Below are positions 8,104 through 17,478 of a stretch of DNA of 64,000 nucleotides, piece by piece; position 1 is the stretch's first letter; each line of letters begins with the position of its first letter. Both the position numbers and the translations under genes were made by a program. Source of the DNA: Spirosoma validum. Lineage in GTDB: Bacteria > Bacteroidota > Bacteroidia > Cytophagales > Spirosomataceae. The stretch is taken from the NCBI RefSeq assembly GCF_014699035.1, contig NZ_JACXAA010000003.1, positions 682,001 to 746,000 on the forward strand, read 5' to 3'. The notes under the pieces were generated by a model that saw nothing but the letters and a program-made list of their open reading frames with translations, made no database searches and was not told the origin of the DNA.

Positions 8104-8838
8104 ATGCAACCTATTGAACTAGTGGTATTTGATATGGCCGGCACCACGGTAACCGACCACCACGAGGTAGAGCGGTGTTTCGCTGAGGCCGCTAACGAAA
8201 CGGGCCTCTCCGTTTCCGATGAACGGATTCTGGCCATGCAGGGCCTGTCGAAACGCTACGTATTCGAAACCCTCTGGAAAGAGCAACTTGGTAATGAAAC
8301 GGATGTAACGCCACAGGTTGACGTATCATACGATGCGTTCCGGCGCATTCTGGAAAATCATTACCGGACGCACGGTGCAACGCCCACCGAAGGCTGTCTG
8401 GAAACATTTGCCTACCTGCGCGAACGCGGTATCGCTATTGCCCTGACAACAGGCTTTTATCGGGTCGTAACGGATATTATTCTGGAGAAACTGGGCTGGC
8501 TGAATGGCCTGAACGACCAACGTATCGGAAGCCCTGACAGCATGATTCAACTGTCCATTGCCAGTGATGAAGTAGAGCGCGGCCGACCGTACCCGCAGAT
8601 GATTGAAAAAGCGATGCACATGCTGGGCGTGAGCGATCCGAAAGCGGTTGTCAACCTTGGAGATACGCCTTCTGATTTGCTATCAGGTCGTGCGGCTGGG
8701 GTTGCGCTGAATCTGGGCCTCACGAATGGCACCCATTCTCGCGAGCAGTTGGAAGCGTACCCGCATGACCGGTTGCTGGCCTCACTCAAGGAACTGCCCG
8801 CGCTGGTAAGCTCCCGGACCGAAACGATTAATGCATAG
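8104..8838 (+). CDS. Phosphonatase-like HAD hydrolase (PhnX-like, TIGR03351 type)
   Basis: This 244-aa HAD enzyme resembles phosphonoacetaldehyde hydrolase. D10 in FDMAGTTVTD is the expected nucleophile. K50 in MQGLSKRY sits 40 residues on, matching the spacing to the Schiff-base lysine of classical PhnX (12 to 53). TTGF, GRPYP and GDTPSD complete the HAD and PhnX signatures. The predicted reaction is C-P bond cleavage of phosphonoacetaldehyde or a close analogue. It is followed by a HpnW-type FAD oxidoreductase, its usual partner in phosphonate loci. The start is ATG 8104. Substrate is inferred from family and context; a general HAD phosphatase is the alternative. Confidence 0.85.
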   Translation: MQPIELVVFDMAGTTVTDHHEVERCFAEAANETGLSVSDERILAMQGLSKRYVFETLWKEQLGNETDVTPQVDVSYDAFRRILENHYRTHGATPTEGCLETFAYLRERGIAIALTTGFYRVVTDIILEKLGWLNGLNDQRIGSPDSMIQLSIASDEVERGRPYPQMIEKAMHMLGVSDPKAVVNLGDTPSDLLSGRAAGVALNLGLTNGTHSREQLEAYPHDRLLASLKELPALVSSRTETINA

Positions 8839-8841
8839 CAG

Positions 8842-8945
8842 GAAGAAGGGGAGGAGAGGGACGAAAGAGAGGAAGGATAAGTAGTCAACGTTCGTCTCTT
8901 TTCTCCCTTTCGTCCCTTTTCTCCTTTCTCCCTTTCCTCCTTCAA
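8842..8945. repeat. Purine-rich/pyrimidine-rich imperfect inverted repeat in the leader
   Basis: About 38 bases of almost pure G/A (8842-8879) are followed by about 45 bases of C/T (8894-8940). The right half, reverse-complemented, matches the left imperfectly around the core GGGACGAAAG. It fills the gap between the phosphonatase-like gene and the FAD oxidoreductase ATG at 8949. It could fold in RNA or form unusual DNA; function unknown. Confidence 0.6.
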
Positions 8946-8948
8946 TTT

Positions 8949-10100
8949 ATGCCTTCTTACGATTTGATTGTTATTGGTGCCGGCACGCTCGGTACGTTTC
9001 ATGCGTATCATGCTGCCAAAGCCGGACAGCGTGTATTATTGCTCGAAAAAGACCGGTACCCGGTTGGTGCCACCGTGCGCAATTTCGGGCAGGTAGTGCC
9101 ATCCGGGTTAGCAGGTCGCTGGTTTGATTATGGTCGCCGGAGTCTGGAAATTTATCAGCAGATTCAACAGGAAACCGACATAACCGTTCGGCAAAATGGC
9201 ACGATTTACATTGCATCGGACGCTGACGAATGGACACTGGCGAATGAACTCCACGATCGCTACCAACGGATCGGCTATACCAGTGAGTTGCTGAGCAAAG
9301 CACAATGTCTGGCTAAGTATCCGTCGCTGCAACCTGATTACGTTGTAGGCGGCATTTTCTTTCCGCAGGAAATGAGCGTTGAGCCAGAGCAGATGATTCA
9401 CCGGCTGATTGGGTATGTACAGCAAAAATATGGCGTTGATTATCGGCCAGGTTCCGTTGTGATCGATGCCGAGTCGAATGCCAGTGGTGTTACGGTAACG
9501 CTTAGTAATCGGGAGCAATTCCAGGCTGGGCGCGTGCTCATTTGCAGCGGTCACGAAGTGCGCTTGCTATTCCCGGACGTATTGGCGAAGGCTGGTTTGG
9601 TAGTCAGTAAATTACAAATGCTGCTGGCTGAACCGGTGGCTGGTCTGGCCCTGCCGGGAAATATTCTGACAGGTTTAACAATACGTCGATACGAAGCTTT
9701 TCAGGAATGTCCATCTTACAACAATCTGAAAACGCCAGAAGCGCTGGCCGAGCTTAAAAAATGGGGAATTCATATTCTGTTCAAGCAAGCTATTGATGGC
9801 TCAATCATCGTGGGTGATTCGCACGAATATGCCAGCGCGACAGAGGCCGAAGACCTAGGTTACCATACGCAGGATCACATTAATGAGCTGATGCTGGCCG
9901 AAGCCCGACGGATTGTTACGTTTCCGTTAACGATTAAAAAAACCTGGGCGGGTTTCTACAGCCAGACAAAAGACGAAATCTTTGAACATACTGTCGATGA
10001 GCGTATTCGCATCGTTACGGGTATTGGTGGAAAAGGCATGAGTTCGGGAGCAGGCTATGCAGAAGAGAGCATTCGGCAATGGTTAGGGGTACATGCATAA
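8949..10100 (+). CDS. FAD-dependent oxidoreductase of the HpnW type (TIGR03364)
   Basis: This 383-aa DAO-fold flavoenzyme has an N-terminal dinucleotide fold (VIGAGTLGTFHAYHAAKAG, then LLLEKD) and a C-terminal GIGGKGMSSGAG segment that closes the FAD site. The early VRNFGQVVPSGL region is characteristic of the clade proposed to act in phosphonate catabolism, next to PhnX-like hydrolases, as here. A plausible role is oxidative deamination of an aminophosphonate or N-methyl aminophosphonate to the aldehyde that the upstream HAD enzyme would cleave. No signal peptide, so it is cytoplasmic. The start is ATG 8949. Family placement is good; substrate is inference. Confidence 0.85.
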   Translation: MPSYDLIVIGAGTLGTFHAYHAAKAGQRVLLLEKDRYPVGATVRNFGQVVPSGLAGRWFDYGRRSLEIYQQIQQETDITVRQNGTIYIASDADEWTLANELHDRYQRIGYTSELLSKAQCLAKYPSLQPDYVVGGIFFPQEMSVEPEQMIHRLIGYVQQKYGVDYRPGSVVIDAESNASGVTVTLSNREQFQAGRVLICSGHEVRLLFPDVLAKAGLVVSKLQMLLAEPVAGLALPGNILTGLTIRRYEAFQECPSYNNLKTPEALAELKKWGIHILFKQAIDGSIIVGDSHEYASATEAEDLGYHTQDHINELMLAEARRIVTFPLTIKKTWAGFYSQTKDEIFEHTVDERIRIVTGIGGKGMSSGAGYAEESIRQWLGVHA

Positions 10101-10219
10101 GTTTTCACATGAACTAGTATTAATTATTTGTTGTGTGTCGATTAAGGTATTGTGAATATTTGATAGGTTTGTTTATTATGTAGTAAAAACCGATTAATAT
10201 TAAGGTAACAACCACAACG

Positions 10220-10227
10220 TACTTTTG
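10220..10227 (+). promoter_or_regulatory. Candidate -7 box of the first susC gene
   Basis: TACTTTTG matches TAnnTTTG exactly and lies 40 bases before the susC ATG, in an AT-rich 167-base gap. A clear TTTG -33 element was not found at the expected spacing, so this is tentative. Confidence 0.35.
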
Positions 10228-10267
10228 CAGAAAAATACCCAAGTAATTAACTAACCTACTTTTACGT

Positions 10268-13200
10268 ATGAAGCATTATTTACTGTCTTCTGCGCCACCG
10301 ATTCAGGCTTTTCGCCGGTTGTCGGTGGCGTTTTTATTTTGTCTGGTGCCTGGCTTAGTCGCGTGGGCACAAACCATAACCGGCACGGTCGTCGCTGCCG
10401 ATGATAATAAGCCATTGCCGGGGGTGTCAATCCTGGTAAAAGGGACAACATCGGGTACAACCACCCGCGCGGATGGTACGTATACGCTTAACGTAAACAA
10501 TCCTGCCGGAGCAACGCTGACGTTTTCGTTTATTGGCTACCAGAGTCAGGAAGTTTCGGTTGGCAATCGAACGACTATTAATGTATCAATGACCGTTGGC
10601 TCATCCACACTGAGCGAAGTGGTTGTAACGGCACTTGGTATTAAAAAAGACATCCGGCAAACCGGCGTCGCTATTCAAACCGTTGATGGTAACCAACTGC
10701 TCAAAGCTCGTGAACCTAATCCGGTCAACGCCCTAACCGGTAAGGTTGCCGGGTTAACGATTGGGGCTTCGTCGGAATTGCTGGGGCGGCCGAACATTTC
10801 ACTACGGGGAAATTCTGACGTATTGTTTGTGGTGGATGGTATCCCCATTACGTCGGATACCTGGAACATCAGCGCCGATGATATTGAAACCTACACGGTA
10901 TTGAAAGGTGCATCGGCATCGGCCCTGTACGGATTCCGGGGGAAAAACGGCGCGATCCTGATCACCACCAAGCGCGGTACAAAAGATAAGCGTGGTTTTT
11001 CGGTGGAAGTGAATACCAGTCAGATGTTCGATAATGGGTTTATTGCCATTCCGAAAGTGCAGGATGAATACGGTCCCGGCGATCACGGTATTTATGCGTT
11101 TGGCGACGGAAAAGGTAATGGTCTCAACGATGGCGATTATGATGTCTGGGGCCCTGCGCTAAATGGTCAGTTAATTCCGCAGTACGACAGCCCAGTGGTG
11201 CCGGGTCAATCGTTCACCACTACGTTTAAGCGAGCTGGTAGCGACGATGTTGTTTTCACCAGCAACCGCCAGCCCACGCCTTATTTGCCACGAGGAAAAG
11301 ACAACCTTCGCCGGTTTATCCAGACGGGCGTTCTGTCGAACAACAACATCGCTGTAGGCGCATCCGGGGAAAAATATGACATGCGATTTTCGCTCTCGTA
11401 CAACCATCAGCGCGGGCTGGTACCGAATACGAAATTAGACGTCGTGAATTTTGCCCTGAACGGGGGGTATGATTTTTCACCGAAACTACGCTTTGAAGCC
11501 AGTCTGAACTATAACCGGCAGTTTACTCCCAACTTTCCAGACGTAAACTATGGGCCAAACTCGCTGATTTACAACATTATTGCCTGGGGTGGTGCCGACT
11601 GGAATATTGATGATATGAAGCAGATCTGGCAGCCGGGTAAAGAAGGTACTCAACAGATTTACGCTGAATATCAGCGGTACAATAATCCCTGGTTTCTGGC
11701 CAAATACTGGTTGCGTGGCCACTACAATAATAACCTCAACGGCTATACCTCGCTACGTTACCAACTGGCCGACGGATTGCAACTGACGGGCAAAACGCAG
11801 TTGACGACCTACAATCTGCTACGTACCGAAAAGCTCCCGTATTCGGCCACTACGTATGGTCGTGAAGAAGGTCGGGGTGATTACCGCGAAGATCGTCGGG
11901 CATTATTCGATAACATCAATCAGTTGTTGCTTCAGTATACCAAAAAAATTACGCCTAATCTGGCTATTAACGCTCTGGTAGGGGGCGAAGCTCGTATCTT
12001 CAACTATAACTCCGATTATGCCAGTACCAATTACCTGAACGTACCGGGTGTTTACAATTTTGCCAACTCGTCGAACCCCGTTCAGGCGTCAAATTTTCAG
12101 GCGGATATGCGCGTATTATCGGCTTATTACTCGGCTGACTTTACATATCGCGACTACCTAACGCTGACTGCTACGGGGCGGCTCGATAAACTCTCGACAT
12201 TACCGAAGGGCAACAACGCGTATTTCTATCCATCGGTAGCGCTGAGTACAGTTCTCTCCGACTACATTCCTATGCAGGCTACTCCCATTTCGTTTCTGAA
12301 ACTGCGGGCGTCTTATGCGAACGTAAAGGATGGTCTGACCCAATCAACCATCAGCTCAACCCCCGGCGCGTCGTTCCCAGTCGGTTATGGCGACAATTAT
12401 TCGTCGTCGTATGGTGGACCAACGTATGACAATTCGGCGGTATATTCGCTACCGTTATCGTACAACAATAAACCAGCCGCTTACTATACCAATACGCTCA
12501 ACAATCCAAATCTGAAACCCAATTCAACTTCCCAGACAGAGTTTGGCTTAGATATTCGGTTCCTGAATAACCGGTTGGCGCTGGATGCGGCTTATTACAT
12601 CAGCAACGATGGTCCGCGGATTTTCACCCTGCCTTCGTCGGAAGCCACGGGCTATACAGGTCGATTGGTGAATGGAATTCTGACGCAGAAAAAAGGAGCC
12701 GAAATCTCACTGACAGGCCAGGCGCTACGTACTGCGAAGGGGTTCAACTGGGATGTCGTCGCCAACTATTCGACGTTTACGCAACGGCTGAAAGAAGTTT
12801 ATCCAGAAGCCGGAATTAATACACTGGCATCGAATTACTTTGTGAGTAGCAGCAGCGGTTCGCGCTTCATTAATCCCGGCGACCGTACCGACGGATTCTA
12901 TTCGGGGGCATTTGTCAGAACACCCGACGGCCAATTGATCAACGATGGGGGCGGGCGGCCTATCGTGAATCCAGTATCACAATTTCTGGGGTATGTGAAC
13001 CCGAAATTTGTCTGGGGCATTAACAACCGATTCAGTTATAGGAATATCAATTTCAGCTTCCAGTTCGATGGGCGCGTCGGGGGCGTAATTGCCAATTACG
13101 TCCGCCAGAAGACATTCCAGGGGGGGCGTAATATTGAAACCATACAGGGCGCTTTTGGCGAAGCCCGGAAGAACGATGTGCAGGGAATCAAATCCTATTT

Positions 13201-13588
13201 AGGTGAAGGCGTTTCGTTGGCGAGTGGAACGATTAACTACGATGTAAACGGTAATGTACTTAACTATGGTGAGTTAAAGTACGCGCCCAATACAACCCAA
13301 ACGTATGCACAGGATTACATCGCCCGGGTATATGGGCAGTCGGAAGCGTTTCTTATGGACCGGAGCTATGCCAAACTGCGCGAAGTAATTATCGGCTATA
13401 CCATTCCGCAATCGGCCCTGCGACGTTTGGGTGTTAAGCAGGCAAGCGTATCGCTGGTCGGACGGAATCTTCTGTATTTTGCTCAGTATAAAGACATTGA
13501 CCTCGATCAATACCTGACCGGTGGTTACTCCGGTTTGCAAACGCCAACGACACGTCGGTACGGAATCAATCTGAATCTGGTATTCTAA
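10268..13588 (+). CDS. SusC/RagA-family TonB-dependent outer-membrane transporter
   Basis: This 1106-aa protein has a signal peptide ending near VAWAQ, a carboxypeptidase-regulatory-like domain (ITGTVVAADDNKPLPGVS, about residues 37-115), then the SusC plug signature (LSEVVVTALGIKKD; VLKGASASALYGFRGKNGAILITTK). A long beta-barrel follows, ending in the aromatic-final strand NLNLVF. There is no STN domain, so it is not expected to signal to a FecR. It pairs with the SusD gene 106 bases downstream. Neighbouring genes suggest that it imports an organophosphorus or phosphonate compound rather than a glycan. That is inference from context only. Confidence 0.95.
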   Translation: MKHYLLSSAPPIQAFRRLSVAFLFCLVPGLVAWAQTITGTVVAADDNKPLPGVSILVKGTTSGTTTRADGTYTLNVNNPAGATLTFSFIGYQSQEVSVGNRTTINVSMTVGSSTLSEVVVTALGIKKDIRQTGVAIQTVDGNQLLKAREPNPVNALTGKVAGLTIGASSELLGRPNISLRGNSDVLFVVDGIPITSDTWNISADDIETYTVLKGASASALYGFRGKNGAILITTKRGTKDKRGFSVEVNTSQMFDNGFIAIPKVQDEYGPGDHGIYAFGDGKGNGLNDGDYDVWGPALNGQLIPQYDSPVVPGQSFTTTFKRAGSDDVVFTSNRQPTPYLPRGKDNLRRFIQTGVLSNNNIAVGASGEKYDMRFSLSYNHQRGLVPNTKLDVVNFALNGGYDFSPKLRFEASLNYNRQFTPNFPDVNYGPNSLIYNIIAWGGADWNIDDMKQIWQPGKEGTQQIYAEYQRYNNPWFLAKYWLRGHYNNNLNGYTSLRYQLADGLQLTGKTQLTTYNLLRTEKLPYSATTYGREEGRGDYREDRRALFDNINQLLLQYTKKITPNLAINALVGGEARIFNYNSDYASTNYLNVPGVYNFANSSNPVQASNFQADMRVLSAYYSADFTYRDYLTLTATGRLDKLSTLPKGNNAYFYPSVALSTVLSDYIPMQATPISFLKLRASYANVKDGLTQSTISSTPGASFPVGYGDNYSSSYGGPTYDNSAVYSLPLSYNNKPAAYYTNTLNNPNLKPNSTSQTEFGLDIRFLNNRLALDAAYYISNDGPRIFTLPSSEATGYTGRLVNGILTQKKGAEISLTGQALRTAKGFNWDVVANYSTFTQRLKEVYPEAGINTLASNYFVSSSSGSRFINPGDRTDGFYSGAFVRTPDGQLINDGGGRPIVNPVSQFLGYVNPKFVWGINNRFSYRNINFSFQFDGRVGGVIANYVRQKTFQGGRNIETIQGAFGEARKNDVQGIKSYLGEGVSLASGTINYDVNGNVLNYGELKYAPNTTQTYAQDYIARVYGQSEAFLMDRSYAKLREVIIGYTIPQSALRRLGVKQASVSLVGRNLLYFAQYKDIDLDQYLTGGYSGLQTPTTRRYGINLNLVF

Positions 13589-13595
13589 AAACTAA

Positions 13596-13686
13596 TTGTC
13601 TTAGGTATCCATGGGCCTCAGCCCGTGTTTCTTTAAGAGATTTCTCCCTCAAAACACGGGCTGAAGCCCATGGATACCTAAGACAA
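13596..13686. repeat. 35-bp inverted repeat between susC and susD
   Basis: Arms 13596-13630 and 13652-13686 are reverse complements with one mismatch and a 21-base loop. Each arm also holds a small hairpin (GGGCTGAAGCCC in the right arm). It starts 8 bases after the susC stop and ends 8 bases before the susD ATG, so it would fold in the shared transcript and could lower susD expression relative to susC or stabilise the susC mRNA end. Confidence 0.85.
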
Positions 13687-13694
13687 CTATAGAC

Positions 13695-15272
13695 ATGAAA
13701 ATAATGAAACTTTATAAACGCATACTTCTTCCAGTTTTCGCTCTCGGTCTCACGCTGACCGGATGCGAAAAACCGTTCGATCAGCTCGAACAGGACCCAA
13801 ACCGACCGACCAGTGCTCCGGCTTCGCTGGTGTTTAATGGTGTGCTCAACAGCATGTATAGTGTAGCTGGTGGCGGTGGATGGAACGATTCGCAACGCTA
13901 TAATCAGTTCTACGCCAGCAATTACAATTACTACGCAACCAACGATTACGCCTGGACGTCAACGGATCTCTATTATACGACTCTGAAAAACGTCGTAAAA
14001 ATGGAAGAAGAAGCCAAAAAAGCGGGTCTGCCGGATGTGAACGCGTATTCGGCACTGGGAAAATTTTTTCGGGCTTATTTCTTCGAGAACATGACCAAAC
14101 GCGTTGGCGACGTACCGTTGACAGAAGCACTGCTGGGATTGGATAATCAGACGCCCAAATACAATGCACAGAAAGATGTGTACGTGCAGATTCTGAAATG
14201 GCTCGACGATGCCAACACGGACCTGACAACATTGATCGCCAAAGCCGATAATAACCTCACCGGCGATATTTATGTCGGTAATAGCCTGACTAAGTGGCAA
14301 AAAGCAGTCAATACGTTTAAATTACGGGTGCTGATCAGCTTGAGCAAGAAAGAAACTGACACCGATCTGAACGTAAAAGCGCGCTTCGCCGAAGTGGTGA
14401 ATAACCCGGCTAAATTTCCGGTGATGACCTCTATGGACGATAATCTGCAATACGTCTACAACAATCAGTTCAACAAGTATAATCGTAACCCGGATAATTT
14501 TGGGGCAAACGCTACACGTGAGAACATGGCCGCTACGTATCTGGGAACGTTAACGACGCTGAAAGATCCCCGGACGTTTGTCGTGGCAGAACCGGCTACA
14601 GCAAAAGTGGCCGCCGGTGCCAAGCCCACTGATTTTGCCGCTTTCGTGGGCGCTTCATCGGGAGAAGATCTGGCTGTTATGTCGTCAAATGCCGGGCAGG
14701 GTTTGTATTCGTTCCAGAATCGGAGACGGTATTACAGTACGTATACGGCTGAACCCTACATTGTTATTGGCTACCCCGAATTACAGTTTACGATTGCCGA
14801 AGGGATAAATCGGGGTTGGGCAGCAGGAAATGCCGAAGATTATTACAAGAATGGTATTCAGGCTTCGTGGGGCTTTTACGGGTTGAAAGATGGCGCTAAT
14901 ACGGTCTACTTCTCTGCCGATGGAGGTTATAAAGTCTTCAATACGTATACGGTTAATGTAAGTTTCGCTGATTACTACGCTCAGTCAGCGGTGAAATACG
15001 TAGCTGGTGCAACGGGGCTAAGCCAGATTCTGACGCAGAAATACCTGGCGTTCTTTCAACAGTCGGGTATGGAAGCCTTTTATAACCAGCGCCGGACAGG
15101 TGTACCGACCTTCCTGACTGGACCCGGTACAGGCAATAGCCAGCGCATTCCGTTACGTTGGCAGTATCCGGCCACAGAGCGCTCCTATAACACAGCGAAT
15201 AATAGTGCTGCCATTACCAGTCAATATGCTGGCAACGATGACATCAATGCCGCGATGTGGGCGCTGAAGTAG
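13695..15272 (+). CDS. SusD-family substrate-binding lipoprotein (SusD-like_2 type)
   Basis: This 525-aa protein starts with a lipoprotein signal (lipobox LTGC, cysteine near residue 24), giving a surface lipoprotein anchored in the outer membrane. The TPR-rich body has YSALGKFFRAYFFENMTKRVGDVPLTEAL, in two parts typical of the SusD family, and ends in the usual C-terminal NDDINAAMWAL region. It caps the SusC barrel encoded upstream and binds the imported ligand. It is encoded directly after the inverted repeat and followed by a strong hairpin, so the import pair probably ends here as a transcription unit. Confidence 0.92.
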   Translation: MKIMKLYKRILLPVFALGLTLTGCEKPFDQLEQDPNRPTSAPASLVFNGVLNSMYSVAGGGGWNDSQRYNQFYASNYNYYATNDYAWTSTDLYYTTLKNVVKMEEEAKKAGLPDVNAYSALGKFFRAYFFENMTKRVGDVPLTEALLGLDNQTPKYNAQKDVYVQILKWLDDANTDLTTLIAKADNNLTGDIYVGNSLTKWQKAVNTFKLRVLISLSKKETDTDLNVKARFAEVVNNPAKFPVMTSMDDNLQYVYNNQFNKYNRNPDNFGANATRENMAATYLGTLTTLKDPRTFVVAEPATAKVAAGAKPTDFAAFVGASSGEDLAVMSSNAGQGLYSFQNRRRYYSTYTAEPYIVIGYPELQFTIAEGINRGWAAGNAEDYYKNGIQASWGFYGLKDGANTVYFSADGGYKVFNTYTVNVSFADYYAQSAVKYVAGATGLSQILTQKYLAFFQQSGMEAFYNQRRTGVPTFLTGPGTGNSQRIPLRWQYPATERSYNTANNSAAITSQYAGNDDINAAMWALK

Positions 15273-15278
15273 TTTTTC

Positions 15279-15311
15279 AGCCCTATAAGGTTTTTAAAAC
15301 CTTATAGGGCT
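15279..15311. terminator. 16-bp perfect hairpin after susD
   Basis: AGCCCTATAAGGTTTT (15279-15294) and its exact complement (15296-15311) are separated by one base and followed by a T-run. It begins 6 bases after the susD stop and lies 20 bases before the next ATG. The AAGGTTTTnAAAACCTT centre is shared in form with hairpins at 16438 and 48054. Confidence 0.8.
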
Positions 15312-15330
15312 TTTTCTTTATAGGCATATC

Positions 15331-16410
15331 ATGCGTTTAATCTGGTTTCTACTCAGTTTTTTTATAAGCGTCTCCACCCTGGCGCAACCGGCACAAAACC
15401 TGATTCTGGTGACGATGGATGGCGTCCGCTGGCAGGAAATTTTCAACGGGGCCGATTCGACGCTGCTGTTCGATCCGGTCTACAGTCGCGATACGGCCAG
15501 CGCTCGTAAATTATTCTGGGCACCGACGGCTACCGAACGGCGGGAGCGGTTCATGCCGTTTCTGTGGAACACGATCGGTAAGCAGGGGCAACTGTATGGC
15601 AACCGGCAGAAAGGCAGCCGTATGAACGTATCGAATCCGCACTGGTTCAGCTATCCGGGTTATAACGAAATTCTGAGTGGCTATGCGGATGACCGAATTA
15701 AGTCGAACGACAAAATTGACAATCCGAACGTAACGGTGCTGGAGTTTCTGAATCAGCAACCGGGTTACAAAGGCAAAGTAGCCGTTTTCTCATCCTGGGA
15801 TGTCATTGAAGCCGCCGTCAACGAGAAGCGGAGCGGCATTCCAGCCAGCTCGGCCAATGAAGCAGGTAAACCCGTTACGTCTGCCGATTCGTTGCTGAGT
15901 GATCTGACGATGCTGTATCCAAGAGAGTTTGGTAATGGGGTTCGGGCTGATTTTTTGACGTATTTCACGGCCCGGCAATACGTTAAGCAAAAGCAACCGC
16001 GCGTCCTGTTTCTCTCATTCGACGAAACCGACGATCTGGCCCATGCCGGACGTTATGCCGATCACCTGCGTATGGTGCAATCCATCGACCGATACCTAGC
16101 TGATCTATGGCAATTGATCCAGAAAATGCCGCAGTACGCCGGAAAAACAGCGATGGTCATTACCTCCGACCACGGTCGCGGACATACGCCCAAAGCCCGC
16201 TGGAAAGATCACGGCACCAAAACCGCCGACTCGTACCAGATCTGGCTGGCCGCTATGGGCCCCGGCATTAGTACGTCGGGCGAGCAAAGCAACGGTCCGG
16301 TTTTGTTTCAGAATCAGATAGCGGCTACCTTGGCTCGTCTGTTGGGTTTTGAGTTTAAAACCGATCACCCGGTTGGACCACCGATTGATAGCCTGATTGG
16401 CAACAAGTGA
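15331..16410 (+). CDS. Alkaline phosphatase superfamily hydrolase, exported
   Basis: This 359-aa protein has a signal peptide (LLSFFISVSTLAQ) followed by an alkaline-phosphatase-superfamily core. LVTMDGVRWQ supplies the first metal aspartate, and FSYPGYNEILSG gives the likely nucleophile serine. DETDDLAHAGRYADH gives an aspartate/histidine pair, ITSDHGRGH another, and KDHG a last histidine. Such enzymes hydrolyse phosphate mono- or diesters or phosphonates, here in the periplasm. Placed just after a SusCD pair, it could trim the imported phosphorus compound. Sulfatase or phosphoglyceromutase-like roles are less likely, as no CxPxR motif is present. Confidence 0.82.
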   Translation: MRLIWFLLSFFISVSTLAQPAQNLILVTMDGVRWQEIFNGADSTLLFDPVYSRDTASARKLFWAPTATERRERFMPFLWNTIGKQGQLYGNRQKGSRMNVSNPHWFSYPGYNEILSGYADDRIKSNDKIDNPNVTVLEFLNQQPGYKGKVAVFSSWDVIEAAVNEKRSGIPASSANEAGKPVTSADSLLSDLTMLYPREFGNGVRADFLTYFTARQYVKQKQPRVLFLSFDETDDLAHAGRYADHLRMVQSIDRYLADLWQLIQKMPQYAGKTAMVITSDHGRGHTPKARWKDHGTKTADSYQIWLAAMGPGISTSGEQSNGPVLFQNQIAATLARLLGFEFKTDHPVGPPIDSLIGNK

Positions 16411-16437
16411 CAATAGATACTGACTTTTTATGCGTAA

Positions 16438-16523
16438 GTTGTCATTGAGCTATCACGTGGTTTACGTGGTGTCAGGTTCGAAAACCTGACACCACGTAAA
16501 CCACGTGATAGCTCAATGACAAC
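16438..16523. repeat. Perfect 41-bp inverted repeat with 4-base loop
   Basis: Arms 16438-16478 and 16483-16523 are exact reverse complements around the loop CGAA. The apex reads CAGGTT-CGAA-AACCTG. It fills the 129-base gap between two phosphatase genes. A T-run is absent, so it is more like a REP-type or processing hairpin than a classical terminator. Confidence 0.9.
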
Positions 16524-16539
16524 AGAATGATTATCGACA

Positions 16540-17460
16540 ATGAATCGTAGAACCATCCTCAAATCAGCCGCTCTACTGCCTTTCGTTTCAGGCTCTAATG
16601 AGCTAATTACGTCGGCTCCTATGGCCCGCCAACGTAGCGTTCGGTTTGCCTACATTGGCGACACGCACATTTTGCCCGAAGCCAAACCGATGGAGGGCGT
16701 AGCGAAATGTTTTCATCATGCGCAGAGCCATTCCGATAAACCAGCGTTCGTGTTACACGGGGGCGATGTGATCATGGATGCACTGGCGAAAGATCGTTCC
16801 GACGTACAGAAACAGTGGGACGCCTGGCATACGGTGATGAAGGCTGATAACTCGCTACCTATCGAATATTGCATTGGAAACCACGACGTATGGGGATTTG
16901 AGGGAGCCAAAGCTGATCCTCAGTATGGCAAAAAATGGGCCGTTGACCTGATGAAAATTAGTGGACGTTATCGCTCATTTGACCGCAACGGCTGGCATTT
17001 CATTATCCTGGACAGCGTACAGCCCAGGCCGGATGGAAAATGGTATACCGGCCATATCGACCCGGAACAACTGGATTGGCTGAAGCAGGATCTGGCAAAA
17101 ACGGGCACGAAGACGCCTACGCTGGTCCTGTCGCACATCCCCATTTTCAGCCCAACCGGATTTTTTAGTGAGCAGAATGTCAAAGACGGCAACTGGTCGA
17201 TTTCCGGAGGTTTGGTTTTGTCCAACACCCCGGAGTTGCTGAAATTATTTTATCAGTACCCGAATGTAAAAACAGCGTTAAGCGGCCACATGCACCTGCT
17301 CGACCGGGTTGATTATAACGGGGTTACGTACTTGTGCAATGGCGCCGTAAGCGGCAACTGGTGGAAAAGTGATACGTATCAGCAAACCAAAGCCGGCTAC
17401 GCCCTGATTGATTTATACGACGACGGTACGGTTGAACGAACCTATTTGCAGTACACGTAA
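16540..17460 (+). CDS. Calcineurin-like metallophosphoesterase, Tat-type signal
   Basis: This 306-aa protein carries the full metallophosphoesterase motif set: YIGDTH, HGGDVIMD, GNHDVW, LSHIPIF and SGHMHLLD, which bind two metals. The N-terminus MNRRTILKSAALLPFVSG has a twin-arginine pattern followed by a hydrophobic stretch, suggesting export of the folded enzyme. It probably hydrolyses phosphate mono- or diesters in the periplasm. Only 18 bases separate it from the PhnZ-like gene, so the two are very likely co-transcribed. The substrate is unknown; context points to a phosphorus compound brought in by the SusCD pair. Confidence 0.9.
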   Translation: MNRRTILKSAALLPFVSGSNELITSAPMARQRSVRFAYIGDTHILPEAKPMEGVAKCFHHAQSHSDKPAFVLHGGDVIMDALAKDRSDVQKQWDAWHTVMKADNSLPIEYCIGNHDVWGFEGAKADPQYGKKWAVDLMKISGRYRSFDRNGWHFIILDSVQPRPDGKWYTGHIDPEQLDWLKQDLAKTGTKTPTLVLSHIPIFSPTGFFSEQNVKDGNWSISGGLVLSNTPELLKLFYQYPNVKTALSGHMHLLDRVDYNGVTYLCNGAVSGNWWKSDTYQQTKAGYALIDLYDDGTVERTYLQYT

Positions 17461-17478
17461 CGTCTCTTCTGGTGTATC

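Noticed and set aside
16438..16523. Insertion-sequence ends
   Set aside because: The arms are only 4 bases apart, with no transposase between or beside them.
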